Shown here: in pieces, positions 1-5,459 of the stretch
Layout of the letters: every line of letters starts with the position of its first letter
How positions within the stretch are numbered: position 1 is the first letter of the stretch
Assembly: GCA_020053615.1 (NCBI GenBank)
Contig: JAGVMW010000061.1
Coordinates: 1 to 9,516, forward strand
Length of the DNA: 9,516 nt
Source: an archaeon
GTDB lineage: Archaea; Nanobdellota; Nanobdellia; Woesearchaeales; GW2011-AR9
Direction: 5' to 3'
Position numbers and translations under genes: made by a program
The notes under the pieces: model-generated
The model's input: the letters and a program-made list of their open reading frames with translations, nothing else
Told to the model about the DNA's origin: nothing
The model's database searches: none

Positions 1-22
1 GACTGTGCCTGTCATCCATCAA

Positions 23-31
23 TTTTAAATA
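23..31 (+). promoter_or_regulatory. TATA-like box of the surface-protein gene
   Basis: TTTTAAATA is the best TATA-like element before the gene starting at 83. Archaeal initiation usually falls about 25 bp after the TATA centre, which would put the start site near 52-54 and give a leader of about 30 nt containing the Shine-Dalgarno sequence at 71-77. The 9-mer GACTGTGCC (1-9) lies 13 bp upstream and recurs at the ileS promoter. A weaker AT-rich stretch at 53-59 could be an alternative. No expression evidence is available. Confidence 0.45.
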
Positions 32-70
32 CCACCTATACTATTAAGAGTCAAATATTAAAAATATTCA

Positions 71-77
71 GAGGTGA
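71..77 (+). promoter_or_regulatory. Shine-Dalgarno sequence that decides the start at 83
   Basis: GAGGTGA matches the complement of the archaeal 16S 3' end (GGTGA core). It sits 5 nt before the ATG at 83 and 2 nt before the ATG at 80. The in-frame GTG at 74 lies inside the motif, so it is very unlikely to be the start codon. ATG 83 has the more normal spacing. Confidence 0.7.
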
Positions 78-82
78 TTATG

Positions 83-2470
83 ATGAAAAAAAATAAAATT
101 TGCTTAATCTTAGTATGTTTGGGTTTAGTATTCTTGTTGTTACTAACTTCAATTTCTCTGGCTCAGGGTGAGTTTAAAGGAGCTCCAGAAAATGAAGCCG
201 AGTTAAATGATGCTGAAACTGATAGCCCTTACGCAGAAGAGTTCAATAAAGTTGTTGAGGAAGATATATATAGCGATGTGGGAGAAGTTGAATTGGAAGG
301 AGAAGCGGGATTAACTCCGGATAGTAGCTTCTATTTTCTGGAAAGTTTAGTTGAAACAGTATTAGTCGGTGATAATCCGGAAACGGCATTAAAGTATAAA
401 GAAGAGAAAATTCTGGAAGCCAAAGAGATGATTGAATCAGGAGATAAAGAAGCTGCTAAGAAAGCTTTTGATAAAGCGGGAGAATACAATGAAATTATCC
501 AGAAAGAAGTTTCGCCGGAAGTGGAATTAAAAGTGAGAGAGAGCAGTAAAGCGGTAAAAAAAGTCCTGAACTCATTTGAATCTGAGCTGGAAAATAATCA
601 ATGGAAAGATGTACAGAAAATGGTTGCCGAAGGCCTTAAAGAAGAAGACAAAATCGCCCTGACCGCTAAGATTTCTAAACAGATTGAACAATTATGCCGG
701 ACGTTATCGGAGCTAGACCCATTAGAATATTCCAATATTTGTAAAACTGATGCTGACGCTCCTAAATGGAAGAAAGAGCTGGATCGAAAACTCACTGCCG
801 AACAGGAAAAAGAGGCCAGAGAATTCTTTAACATTATGTCTGAGTGCTTCCAAAACCCGGAGAAATGTCGCTGTGAAGATATTTCTGTCAAGCCTTTTGC
901 CGAAAGATGCAGTGAATTCGCCCCTTTAGCTGCAAAATGCAGCACTGGAGACAAAGATTCTTGTAAAATGATGGATGAGATTGAAGATCCCATTGACTTA
1001 CTTCCAGATTATCTGCAGAAAGTAATGGAAGATGTTGAGGATAAATATGGTGATGCCAAGCATGAATTATCTATTCCGTCAGAATGTGTGGAAGCAGGAG
1101 CCACTAGCAGGGAAGCTTGTATGAAAGTTATGTTTAAGGTTAACGCTCCTCCAGAATGTTCCGAAGCATTAGAATCGGGAAAAATTAATCCCACAAACGA
1201 GCGTGAAGCAAGAGAAGCTTGTGAAAAAATTATGTTTAATTTAGATGCGCCGGAAGAATGTATTGATGCGGGATTGGAAGACTTTCGAGAGTGTGAAACT
1301 TATATGTTCAAGTTGGATGCAGCACCAGAATGTATTGAAGCGGGTCTTACTGGCTCAAGTAAAGATGACTGGAAAAAATGTGAGACCATAAAGTTCAAGC
1401 TGGATGCTCCTTCGGAATGTATTGAAGCTGGACTTACTGGTTCAGACAGAGATGATTGGAAGAAGTGTGAGCTAATTCGATTTAAACTGGATGCTCCGCC
1501 AGAATGTATCGATGCTGGGCTTACTGGTTCAGATAAAGATGATTGGAAAAAATGTGAAGCTATCCGTTTCAAGATGGATGCTCCGCAGGAATGTCTAGAT
1601 GCAGGCTTGGACGGTTCGGGAAAGAATGATTGGCGAAAATGTGAAGTGATTAAGTTTAAGTCAGAAGCGCATCCGGATTGTCTGGCAGCTGGTTTGACCG
1701 GTGAGGGGAAAGATGATTGGAAGAAATGCCAAGTGATTCAGTTTAAAGCCGAAGCTCCGCAGGAATGTTTAGACGCGGGTCTGACTGGTAAAGGAAGAAG
1801 AGATTGGGATGAGTGCAATAAAATCCGGGAGAAGATTGATAATCAGAAAGGACAGCAGAGAAAAGACTGCGCCCCGGATGAATTACATGTTTGCGATGAT
1901 AAAAATCTGAATTGCAAGTGCGTGAAAGGAGAGCCGAATGACCAACAGCAGGATAATCAGAAAGATGATTATAAAAAAGATTACAAAGACTACAAAGAAA
2001 GCGAGTGTAAAGACGGCTGTAATCAGGAGTGTCCGGGAGCTTCACGAACTGATTGTGTGAATGGTAATTGTAAGTGTTATTTTGAGGATGATTCTGATAA
2101 CCAAGATGATCAAGGAACTAATCCTCCTAATGAAATTAGCCCGCCTAGTCCTCCTAGTGAAGGTACTGGAGAAAGTCCTAGTACTGGTCAGGGGATAGCT
2201 ATTCCCCCTTCTGTAGGGGATGGAGAAAACGCTGATATCGGAGCGGGAGCAAATGATGGAGCTTCTTCTGGTGATTCAGGAGGAGATTCCGGCAATGATG
2301 ACAGTAATGAAGGTAGTTCTGGTGGTTCTGACAGTAGCTCAGGTTCAGAAGGAGGCGATTCTGGAGGGGATTCCAGCGCTAATTCTGGTGGCTCAGATGG
2401 AGGAGGGATTACCGGCGGAGCAGTTTTTGGTCCTGACTTTTGGGAGAAGTTAAAAGGTTGGTTTAGTTAG
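83..2470 (+). CDS. secreted Cys-repeat surface protein with DUF5667-like N-terminal domain
   Basis: This 795-residue protein is predicted to be exported and displayed at the cell surface; its partner or substrate is unknown. Residues 1-27 form a signal peptide (KKNK, a Leu/Val-rich core, cleavage probably after SLA). Residues about 76-170 resemble DUF5667 (GLTPDSSFYFLESL followed by charged helices). A helical Cys-containing region continues to about 327. Residues 328-582 hold nine repeats of the type APxEC-xxAGLTG-DDWKKC, each with two Cys. Two small Cys modules follow (C596/604/611/613 and C642/646/650/658/663/665, each ending NCKC). Then come a Pro-rich and a Ser/Gly/Asp-rich stalk (about 679-775) and the tail ITGGAVF...WEKLKGWFS. 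The start is ATG 83, from the Shine-Dalgarno spacing. The paired Cys suggest disulfides outside the cell. An adhesin, cell-contact protein or envelope structural protein would fit, but nothing in the sequence chooses between them. Confidence 0.85.
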   Translation: MKKNKICLILVCLGLVFLLLLTSISLAQGEFKGAPENEAELNDAETDSPYAEEFNKVVEEDIYSDVGEVELEGEAGLTPDSSFYFLESLVETVLVGDNPETALKYKEEKILEAKEMIESGDKEAAKKAFDKAGEYNEIIQKEVSPEVELKVRESSKAVKKVLNSFESELENNQWKDVQKMVAEGLKEEDKIALTAKISKQIEQLCRTLSELDPLEYSNICKTDADAPKWKKELDRKLTAEQEKEAREFFNIMSECFQNPEKCRCEDISVKPFAERCSEFAPLAAKCSTGDKDSCKMMDEIEDPIDLLPDYLQKVMEDVEDKYGDAKHELSIPSECVEAGATSREACMKVMFKVNAPPECSEALESGKINPTNEREAREACEKIMFNLDAPEECIDAGLEDFRECETYMFKLDAAPECIEAGLTGSSKDDWKKCETIKFKLDAPSECIEAGLTGSDRDDWKKCELIRFKLDAPPECIDAGLTGSDKDDWKKCEAIRFKMDAPQECLDAGLDGSGKNDWRKCEVIKFKSEAHPDCLAAGLTGEGKDDWKKCQVIQFKAEAPQECLDAGLTGKGRRDWDECNKIREKIDNQKGQQRKDCAPDELHVCDDKNLNCKCVKGEPNDQQQDNQKDDYKKDYKDYKESECKDGCNQECPGASRTDCVNGNCKCYFEDDSDNQDDQGTNPPNEISPPSPPSEGTGESPSTGQGIAIPPSVGDGENADIGAGANDGASSGDSGGDSGNDDSNEGSSGGSDSSSGSEGGDSGGDSSANSGGSDGGGITGGAVFGPDFWEKLKGWFS
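1064..1828 (+). repeat. nine in-frame Cys-pair repeats, the last six exactly 87 bp each
   Basis: Six units of exactly 29 codons occupy 1307-1828 with no insertions or deletions; the consensus is FKLDAPxECxxAGLTG, then a short loop, then DWKKCexI. Three upstream units have other lengths: 23 codons (1064-1132), 34 codons (1133-1234) and 24 codons (1235-1306). The length differences lie in the loop between the two Cys. Each unit reads as two short helices with one Cys each (positions 9 and 25 in the 29-residue unit), which would suit an intra-unit disulfide. Neighbouring units are similar at DNA level but differ at many codon third positions, so the duplications are not very recent. Confidence 0.92.
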
Positions 2471-2585
2471 GCTTTCACATAACGTCGGAAATTCCTAACA
2501 CTTATTTTACATCAAACGGCTGTCCTCTTAAGGCATCTTCAGTTTTTGTTCCGATATTTATTTTTAGATTGTTCCATTTCTTTCA
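2471..2585. other. convergent intergenic region with plus-strand T-tracts
   Basis: These 115 bp separate two converging genes. No ORF or RNA gene is visible. T-rich tracts (TTTTT at about 2542-2546 and TTTATTTTT at about 2557-2565) would suit archaeal poly-U termination of the plus-strand surface-protein transcript. No comparable T-tract is seen on the minus strand for the gene ending at 2586. A 9-bp symmetric sequence, GGAAATTCC, lies near 2488 with no assigned role. Confidence 0.4.
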
Positions 2586-2924
2586 TTACATGAACGGAAG
2601 TGATTGTTGTTGAGGTTCTGTCTTTCCTTGGGCTTTATCCAACAATTTCCTTGCCTTTTCATACTCTGAAGATTCATCTTCAATTATAGCATAATCAAAA
2701 TCATGTATTGACCATACTCCTTTTTTCTCAGAACTTGTGACTAATTCGCGTAGGTCATAACCAAGAATGTGTTCTCTGGCTTCTACATAAACTCTACTCT
2801 TTCCCCTGTGATAACAAAATACCATTAATTCATCTCCCGGAAGAACATCTCCTTCATTAACCTCTTTTCCAAGTATGTTTTCTAAGTCATCATATTCTAA
2901 TCCAACTTTAGTTTCGACAACCAT
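2586..2924 (-). CDS. small acidic protein of unknown function, second gene of a pair
   Basis: I do not recognise this 112-residue protein. It is cytoplasmic by appearance, with no signal peptide or membrane segment. Residues about 1-60 look like a compact alpha/beta or beta-rich fold (MVVETKVGLEYDDL, then GDVLPGDELMVFCYHRGKSRVYVEAR). Residues 80-100 are an acidic helix (ESSEYEKARKLLDKAQ). The end is a flexible tail, TEPQQQSLPFM. Its ATG lies one base after the stop codon of the upstream gene (TAA at 2928-2926). There is no promoter or clear Shine-Dalgarno sequence of its own, so translation is probably coupled to that gene. The C-terminal QQSLPF resembles short linear clamp-binding peptides, but the match is weak. 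The ORF is credible because of this tight pairing and the shared promoter. Confidence 0.7.
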   Translation of the reverse strand: MVVETKVGLEYDDLENILGKEVNEGDVLPGDELMVFCYHRGKSRVYVEAREHILGYDLRELVTSSEKKGVWSIHDFDYAIIEDESSEYEKARKLLDKAQGKTEPQQQSLPFM

Positions 2925-2925
2925 T

Positions 2926-3261
2926 TTAGATAGCTTTTTCTTTTACGTATTTTAGAATTAACATTCCCAGTTCGCCTAATTCTTCATCACTAACAACTGC
3001 TCTTTGAGTAGATGTTAATTTGCAAAGTGAAACTTCTGGCTTAACATAACCCGGAATAAACCTGGCATTGTCAACTTCAGGAAAAGTCGCCAATTCTTGT
3101 GCCAATAAATCAAGAAGAGAGTATCTTCCAGTAATTCCTTTAGCTGCATTCCCTGTTTGTGAATAGTCCGCTTTCATGGATACAGCTTCGTATTCCCAAG
3201 AATTCCATTTTCCATTGCATCCAAACCTAATTTTCTTAACATTGTATTCTGTATGTGCCAT
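2926..3261 (-). CDS. small protein of unknown function, first gene of a pair
   Basis: I do not recognise this 111-residue protein. There is no signal peptide or membrane helix. Visible elements are a basic and aromatic N-terminus (VKKIRFGCNGKWNSWEYEAV), a central helix with LLDLLAQELATFP, and a C-terminal helix (DEELGELGMLILKYVKEK). The start is supported by a strong promoter: on the minus strand CGAAAGG precedes TTTATATAA, centred 27-28 bp before the ATG, so the mRNA is probably leaderless. The gene is followed after one base by the next small gene and is divergent from the gene at 3316, with which it appears to share the TATA box. This context suggests a small co-regulated module, but its role is unknown. 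Confidence 0.75.
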   Translation of the reverse strand: MAHTEYNVKKIRFGCNGKWNSWEYEAVSMKADYSQTGNAAKGITGRYSLLDLLAQELATFPEVDNARFIPGYVKPEVSLCKLTSTQRAVVSDEELGELGMLILKYVKEKAI

Positions 3262-3284
3262 TTTACTTGAAAGTAGTAACCAAC

Positions 3285-3293
3285 TTATATAAA
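3285..3293. promoter_or_regulatory. palindromic TATA box of a bidirectional promoter
   Basis: TTATATAA (3285-3292) equals its own reverse complement; reading one base further on the minus strand gives TTTATATAA. Its centre, 3288.5, is 27.5 bp from the first base of both start codons (3261 on minus, 3316 on plus). A purine-rich BRE-like CGAAAGG precedes it on the minus strand. The plus-strand side (GTAACCAAC) is a weaker BRE, so minus-strand transcription is probably stronger. Both mRNAs should be leaderless or nearly so. Confidence 0.75.
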
Positions 3294-3315
3294 CCTTTCG
3301 GTTTTACTCCTCTAT

Positions 3316-3714
3316 ATGCGAATATATAATCAAACCTGGTGGAAGAAGCTGTTTGGGAAAGAACATCATGAGAAACCAGTTGATTCTTTGAGTGATATTG
3401 AAGCAGTAGGAGAGTTTCTTCTGGGAGTAAATAAAGATAGAGCTAAGTTATTACAGCAGTTAGAAGAGCTGGAAGAACTGGAAAAAGAACGCAAAGTAGG
3501 CACTTCAGGAGTGGTGCAAATAAATCTAGAAGCACAAGCGTTAGTTTTAGATAAGTTACTGCAAACATATGGCGATTTCCAGAATGATGTAGATATTAAC
3601 GGATTAAGAATAAAAATGATTTCTCGACAGTTCTTAAAAGAAGCGGATAAAGCTGGATTGAAAGATTTAGTGCGAGAGAAGAAGCAAGAGCAGAAGTGGA
3701 AAGGCTGGTGGTGA
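3316..3714 (+). CDS. small charged helical protein of unknown function
   Basis: This 132-residue protein belongs to no family I recognise. It has a basic aromatic N-terminus (NQTWWKKLFGKEHHEK) that could form a membrane-touching amphipathic helix. A Leu/Glu-rich coiled-coil-like segment follows at about residues 42-62 (LLQQLEELEELEKERK). A mixed helical region extends to about 110, and a strongly basic tail ends in KWKGWW. There is no cleavable signal peptide and no full membrane helix. The start is chosen because the palindromic TATA box lies 27.5 bp upstream and no Shine-Dalgarno sequence is present, consistent with a leaderless mRNA. It is divergent from the small-gene pair at 2586-3261 and 170 bp upstream of the Fic gene. 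Plus-strand T-tracts follow its stop codon. It is not an obvious antitoxin for Fic. Confidence 0.72.
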   Translation: MRIYNQTWWKKLFGKEHHEKPVDSLSDIEAVGEFLLGVNKDRAKLLQQLEELEELEKERKVGTSGVVQINLEAQALVLDKLLQTYGDFQNDVDINGLRIKMISRQFLKEADKAGLKDLVREKKQEQKWKGWW

Positions 3715-3716
3715 AA

Positions 3717-3745
3717 TGATTTCTGCGTTTTTGTAGGTGTAAGAA
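3717..3745 (+). repeat. 29-bp direct repeat, copy 1, with a small hairpin
   Basis: TGATTTCTGCG-TTTTT-GTAGGTGTAAGAA begins 3 bp after the stop codon of the preceding gene. Copy 2 at 3815-3843 matches it at 27 of 29 positions. CTGCG (3723-3727) can pair with TGTAG (3732-3736), with two G-U pairs, around a four-base loop. Confidence 0.85.
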
Positions 3746-3758
3746 AAGGGTGTTTTTT
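3728..3758 (+). terminator. plus-strand T-tracts after the small charged gene
   Basis: A run of five T (3728-3732) and a run of six T (3753-3758) lie 14-44 nt after the stop codon at 3714. Archaeal RNA polymerase can terminate at such U-runs without a hairpin. Both runs fall inside copies of the repeat, so they could be repeat sequence with no termination role. Confidence 0.4.
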
Positions 3759-3770
3759 GCGTTGTTGTAG
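3751..3770 (+). repeat. degenerate partial copy of the 29-bp repeat
   Basis: This 20-bp segment matches the first 20 bases of copy 1 at 17 positions, at an offset of exactly 34 bp. It keeps a hairpin of the same geometry (TTGCG, TTGT, TGTAG), with one C-G pair becoming U-G. The conserved tail GGTGTAAGAA is lost. A still weaker trace (TCTGCG) occurs near 3789-3794. Confidence 0.5.
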
Positions 3771-3814
3771 TGCTTGATTGAGCTTAAATCTGCGCATTTA
3801 ATTTATTTACTCCC

Positions 3815-3843
3815 TGATTTCTGCGATTATGTAGGTGTAAGAA
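3815..3843 (+). repeat. 29-bp direct repeat, copy 2, upstream of the Fic promoter
   Basis: This copy is identical to copy 1 except at two bases, both in the predicted hairpin loop (TTTT becomes ATTA). The stem CTGCG/TGTAG and the tail GGTGTAAGAA are unchanged. It ends 11 bp before the Fic TATA box at 3855, so an operator role is possible but unproven. Confidence 0.85.
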
Positions 3844-3854
3844 TTTAGGTAAAG

Positions 3855-3862
3855 TTTATATA
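3855..3862 (+). promoter_or_regulatory. TATA box of the Fic gene
   Basis: TTTATATA is preceded by a purine-rich, BRE-like GGTAAAG and is centred 26.5 bp before the ATG at 3885. This predicts initiation at or within a base or two of the start codon. No Shine-Dalgarno sequence is present, consistent with a leaderless transcript. Confidence 0.7.
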
Positions 3863-3884
3863 GGTACTCCAACTTAACAAAGAA

Positions 3885-4808
3885 ATGTTCTTGCAAAAAA
3901 GGGTGATAAACGGAATTACTTATACTTACTTAGATCATAGTTTTCGCATTGGAAAAGATATTAAAAAAGTTTCTCTAATTCTAGACCAGAACCAGCAGGA
4001 TTATAATGAAAAAGCAATTGAGAAGATTGCTGCTGCTCGGGCAACGTACTTCATAAAAAACTTTCAAACCTATTTTTCAGAAGAAGAGATAACTCAAATC
4101 GAAGCAGAAAAACTCTTTTATCAAATATTCTTTAATTCATTAGAAAAAAAGTTCCAAGAAGAAATATGGGATGAATATTTACGTTTATTTTTAGCAAACA
4201 GCATGGAATTAGAAGGCTCAACTATAACTCCTCAGCTAGCTGAGAATATTGATAATAAAAAGAAGATAATTCTGCCCGAAGCTGAAGTTCAATTGTATAA
4301 CAATTCTAAGAACACTTTCAAAGAAATGATGAGCGCCGAACTAAGGTCTGTGATTCAGTTTAAGCAGTTTCATAAACAGATGTATGATGAAATCATTCCA
4401 GATGCAGGAAATTTCAAGAAGATGTCGAACACGTTTGGCTACACTGAAAAAGCGAAAACTATCCCTCCTGAAGAGATAAGGCTTGAATTGAAGAATACAC
4501 TTAAAGCTTATCAGAATAAAGGAGTATATCCATTTCTAAAGCCGTTGTTATTTCACCTCAATTACCAAAAAGTTCATCCTTTCACTGACGGAAACAGCAG
4601 GTTTGGGAGGATGATTTTAGTGATACAGATGTTTAAGCAGGGTTATCCTCCATTAATCTTCAAAGGAGATATGAGTTTTCAAATCAGAGAAACTCTAGTT
4701 GAATACATTAATCGTAACCACTTGGATTTCTGCAGGTTATGTTTGGAACAATATTTGCAAACTTCCAAGAAGTTCTGGAGACCGATGATTAAGAAATATT
4801 TGTATTAA
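3885..4808 (+). CDS. Fic domain protein, class II, with an altered Fic motif
   Basis: This 307-residue protein has a Fic fold; the family usually transfers AMP from ATP to Ser, Thr or Tyr of target proteins. The catalytic loop is HPFTDGNSRFGR (residues 231-242): the catalytic His, the metal-binding Asp235 and both Arg are kept, but the usual second Gly of GNGR is Ser238. The inhibitory motif (S/T)xxxE(G/N) appears as SMELEG at 106-111, before the core, which defines class II; E110 would be the autoinhibitory Glu. The substrate-positioning flap precedes the core, around 178-196 (GNFKKMSNTFGY...IPPEE). No winged-helix or other C-terminal domain is recognisable, and the N-terminal 100 residues are unassigned. 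The gene has its own TATA box and stands alone. Its stop codon is 3 bp from that of DUF655 on the opposite strand. The target is unknown, and the activity may be altered by the Ser. Confidence 0.88.
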   Translation: MFLQKRVINGITYTYLDHSFRIGKDIKKVSLILDQNQQDYNEKAIEKIAAARATYFIKNFQTYFSEEEITQIEAEKLFYQIFFNSLEKKFQEEIWDEYLRLFLANSMELEGSTITPQLAENIDNKKKIILPEAEVQLYNNSKNTFKEMMSAELRSVIQFKQFHKQMYDEIIPDAGNFKKMSNTFGYTEKAKTIPPEEIRLELKNTLKAYQNKGVYPFLKPLLFHLNYQKVHPFTDGNSRFGRMILVIQMFKQGYPPLIFKGDMSFQIRETLVEYINRNHLDFCRLCLEQYLQTSKKFWRPMIKKYLY

Positions 4809-4811
4809 ACC

Positions 4812-5375
4812 TTACGCCTGTGTAAACACTCTATACTTCTCCTTCCCTTGCATCTCTGCTATAATCCTCTTCACTACCGCCTGCTTTGGATCTGGCAATA
4901 GCTTTACTCGATTTTTCAAATCCTCAAAGCTTTCAAAAGGCTTAATTTTTCTCGTTTCCAGTACTTCCCACATGTGTTTCTTTCCGAATCCAGGAATTAA
5001 CTCTAATTGATGCATTCTCATGCTTAATGGTTGAGCCTTATTGAAGAACTCTATGAAACGTTTTTCATCTTCAGAAACATATTTTTCAAGTACATGTGGC
5101 AGCTCATTTTTGGCCGTAGCCGTAAGTCGTTCCATGGGAATCTTGCCTTTAGTATGATGAATCTCTTCTCGCTTGCCTTCACCGATGTACACTTCTTGGT
5201 ACGGCTGCAGCTGAAACCCTTTTTTGGGTATAAGTTCAAGTAAAGTAAGGAAATTCAACCCCAAAGCTTGCACTATCGGTGTCTTCATATTACTATCATC
5301 AAAGGGATAACCGTGTTCCAAATAGTCCAATACAATCGCTTTTTCTTCGCGGACAGTTTGCTTTTGAAATTCCAT
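4812..5375 (-). CDS. DUF655 (COG1491) predicted nucleic-acid-binding protein
   Basis: This 187-residue protein matches the archaeal DUF655 family throughout its length. Residues about 8-85 form the N-terminal OB-like beta domain (EEKAIVLDYLEHGYP, QPYQEVYIGEGKRE). Residues about 105-180 form a helical region with a helix-hairpin-helix motif, LELIPGFGKKHMWEVLETR (124-142). The family is thought to bind RNA or DNA, and in many archaea it sits between rpoF and the 16S rRNA dimethyltransferase gene ksgA, which suggests a role in ribosome biogenesis or transcription-translation coupling. Here L21e and rpoF are upstream as expected, with an 84-bp gap, but the downstream neighbour is a convergent Fic gene, not ksgA. 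A TATA-like TTTATTAA lies 27.5 bp before the ATG, so the gene may also be transcribed from its own promoter. Confidence 0.9.
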   Translation of the reverse strand: MEFQKQTVREEKAIVLDYLEHGYPFDDSNMKTPIVQALGLNFLTLLELIPKKGFQLQPYQEVYIGEGKREEIHHTKGKIPMERLTATAKNELPHVLEKYVSEDEKRFIEFFNKAQPLSMRMHQLELIPGFGKKHMWEVLETRKIKPFESFEDLKNRVKLLPDPKQAVVKRIIAEMQGKEKYRVFTQA

Positions 5376-5398
5376 TTTAGTAAGGTATTATGCTTAAG

Positions 5399-5406
5399 TT
5401 AATAAA
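5399..5406 (-). promoter_or_regulatory. possible TATA box of the DUF655 gene, or T-tract ending rpoF
   Basis: On the minus strand this reads TTTATTAA, centred 27.5 bp before the DUF655 start codon, the same distance as at other starts in this window. It directly follows a T-run (TTTTT on the minus strand including 5404-5408) that could equally serve as a terminator for the L21e-rpoF transcript. Both functions are possible. Confidence 0.45.
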
Positions 5407-5459
5407 AATTGCGGTTTAATTTTAGAACTACTGCTGACTTTTACCATTCACCCCTCTTT

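Noticed and set aside
74..82. GTG at 74 and ATG at 80 as alternative starts of the surface-protein gene
   Set aside because: GTG 74 lies inside the Shine-Dalgarno sequence GAGGTGA, and ATG 80 is only 2 nt from it. ATG 83 has better spacing and gives a clean signal peptide beginning MKKNK.
598..2045. Several minus-strand open frames of 61-131 codons under the surface-protein gene
   Set aside because: They are antisense shadows of a strongly constrained repeat-containing gene. The one at 1300-1572 simply mirrors the 87-bp repeats, and none has a promoter or ribosome binding site.
2220..2453. Plus-strand open frame of 77 codons in a second frame of the surface-protein gene
   Set aside because: It is an out-of-frame reading of the low-complexity Ser/Gly/Asp stalk, with no start signal of its own.
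3366..3797. Minus-strand open frame of 143 codons opposite the gene at 3316
   Set aside because: It is rich in Ser, Phe and Cys as expected for the reverse of a Glu/Lys/Leu-rich helical protein. No TATA box lies at the right distance, and the plus-strand frame has the better promoter.
3717..3843. A short CRISPR array, suggested by the repeat and its Cas12a-like hairpin
   Set aside because: Only two good copies exist, 98 bp apart, the middle copy falls at an irregular 34-bp offset, conserved bases run past the hairpin where a spacer should begin, and no cas gene is visible.
5394..5447. Minus-strand 17-codon frame after GAGGGGTGA between rpoF and DUF655, a possible leader peptide
   Set aside because: The Shine-Dalgarno-like GGTGA abuts the ATG with no spacing, the peptide has no recognisable content, and DUF655 seems to have its own promoter downstream of most of it.
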